From: Pseudomonadota bacterium
Lineage (GTDB): Bacteria > Myxococcota_A > UBA796 > UBA9615
NCBI GenBank assembly: GCA_024229515.1
Contig: JAAESI010000261.1
Coordinates: 1 to 47,664 of the forward strand
DNA: 47,664 bases
Direction of reading: 5' to 3'
Numbering within the stretch: position 1 is the stretch's first letter; the number at the start of each line of letters is the position of its first letter. Under the pieces are notes generated by a model. The model ran no database searches. It was not told the DNA's origin and saw only the letters and a list, made by a program, of their open reading frames with translations. Of the stretch, positions 47,649 to 47,664 are shown one piece after another. The position numbers were made by a program, and so were the translations under genes.

Positions 47649-47664
47649 AGGGCACAGGTCTCCC

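Overview
The window is high-GC DNA from a Gram-negative bacterium. It has many Sec and lipobox signal peptides, a beta-barrel-like outer-membrane protein, MglA-like and FHA-like proteins, an icd-mdh-sucCD-ndk cluster, a ribB-ribH-nusB cluster, and giant Asp-rich calcium-binding surface proteins with Cys/TM/Arg C-termini. Together these suggest Myxococcota or another former deltaproteobacterial lineage. This is inference from gene content only; there is no rRNA in the window. Coding density is very high and no gap of 300 bases or more lacks a gene.

Layout. 1-173: 5' end of an Asp-rich lipoprotein (minus strand, TTG start). 267-5207: TPR lipoprotein plus two overlapping B12-type radical SAM enzymes. 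5149-8453 (minus): small lipoprotein with a probable CTG start, a barrel-like envelope protein and a TolB-like propeller. 8612-10072: FHA-like/zinc-ribbon/tail-anchored scaffold. 10076-13051 (minus): two secreted proteins separated by a REP-like palindrome. 13176-14093: membrane protein. 14097-21540 (minus): eight tightly coupled genes encoding a GlmL/MutL-type ASKHA ATPase, a barrel-sandwich/KOW-like protein, a FN3-DUF6754-like membrane protein and several multi-pass membrane proteins. I consider this the best candidate for an undescribed system. 21649-32860: three giant secreted proteins of MopE-type metal-binding and thrombospondin-3-type repeats, with a small membrane-anchored protein encoded on the opposite strand between the second and third. 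32908-36936: DUF6812-like protein, an MglA-like GTPase with a C-terminal membrane anchor, and a PPC-domain lipoprotein. 36973-39939: ribB (RibBX type), ribH, nusB and an orphan M17 N-terminal-domain protein. 40009-42017: metK and, convergent, a LEA2 lipoprotein. 42109-46847: icd, mdh, sucC, sucD, ndk. 46850-47527: HU-type protein, tRNA-Val(CAC) with its promoter, and a small unknown ORF.

How they fit together. The 3' part is housekeeping: riboflavin synthesis, S-adenosylmethionine synthesis and consecutive TCA-cycle steps. The rest is mostly cell-envelope biology: lipoproteins, surface repeat proteins, the ASKHA membrane operon, and two cytoplasmic scaffolds with single C-terminal anchors (FHA-like and MglA-like). 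The radical SAM pair may modify a lipid or other small molecule, but the substrate cannot be read from the sequence. All six convergent gene pairs abut or overlap, leaving no room for conventional terminators between them.
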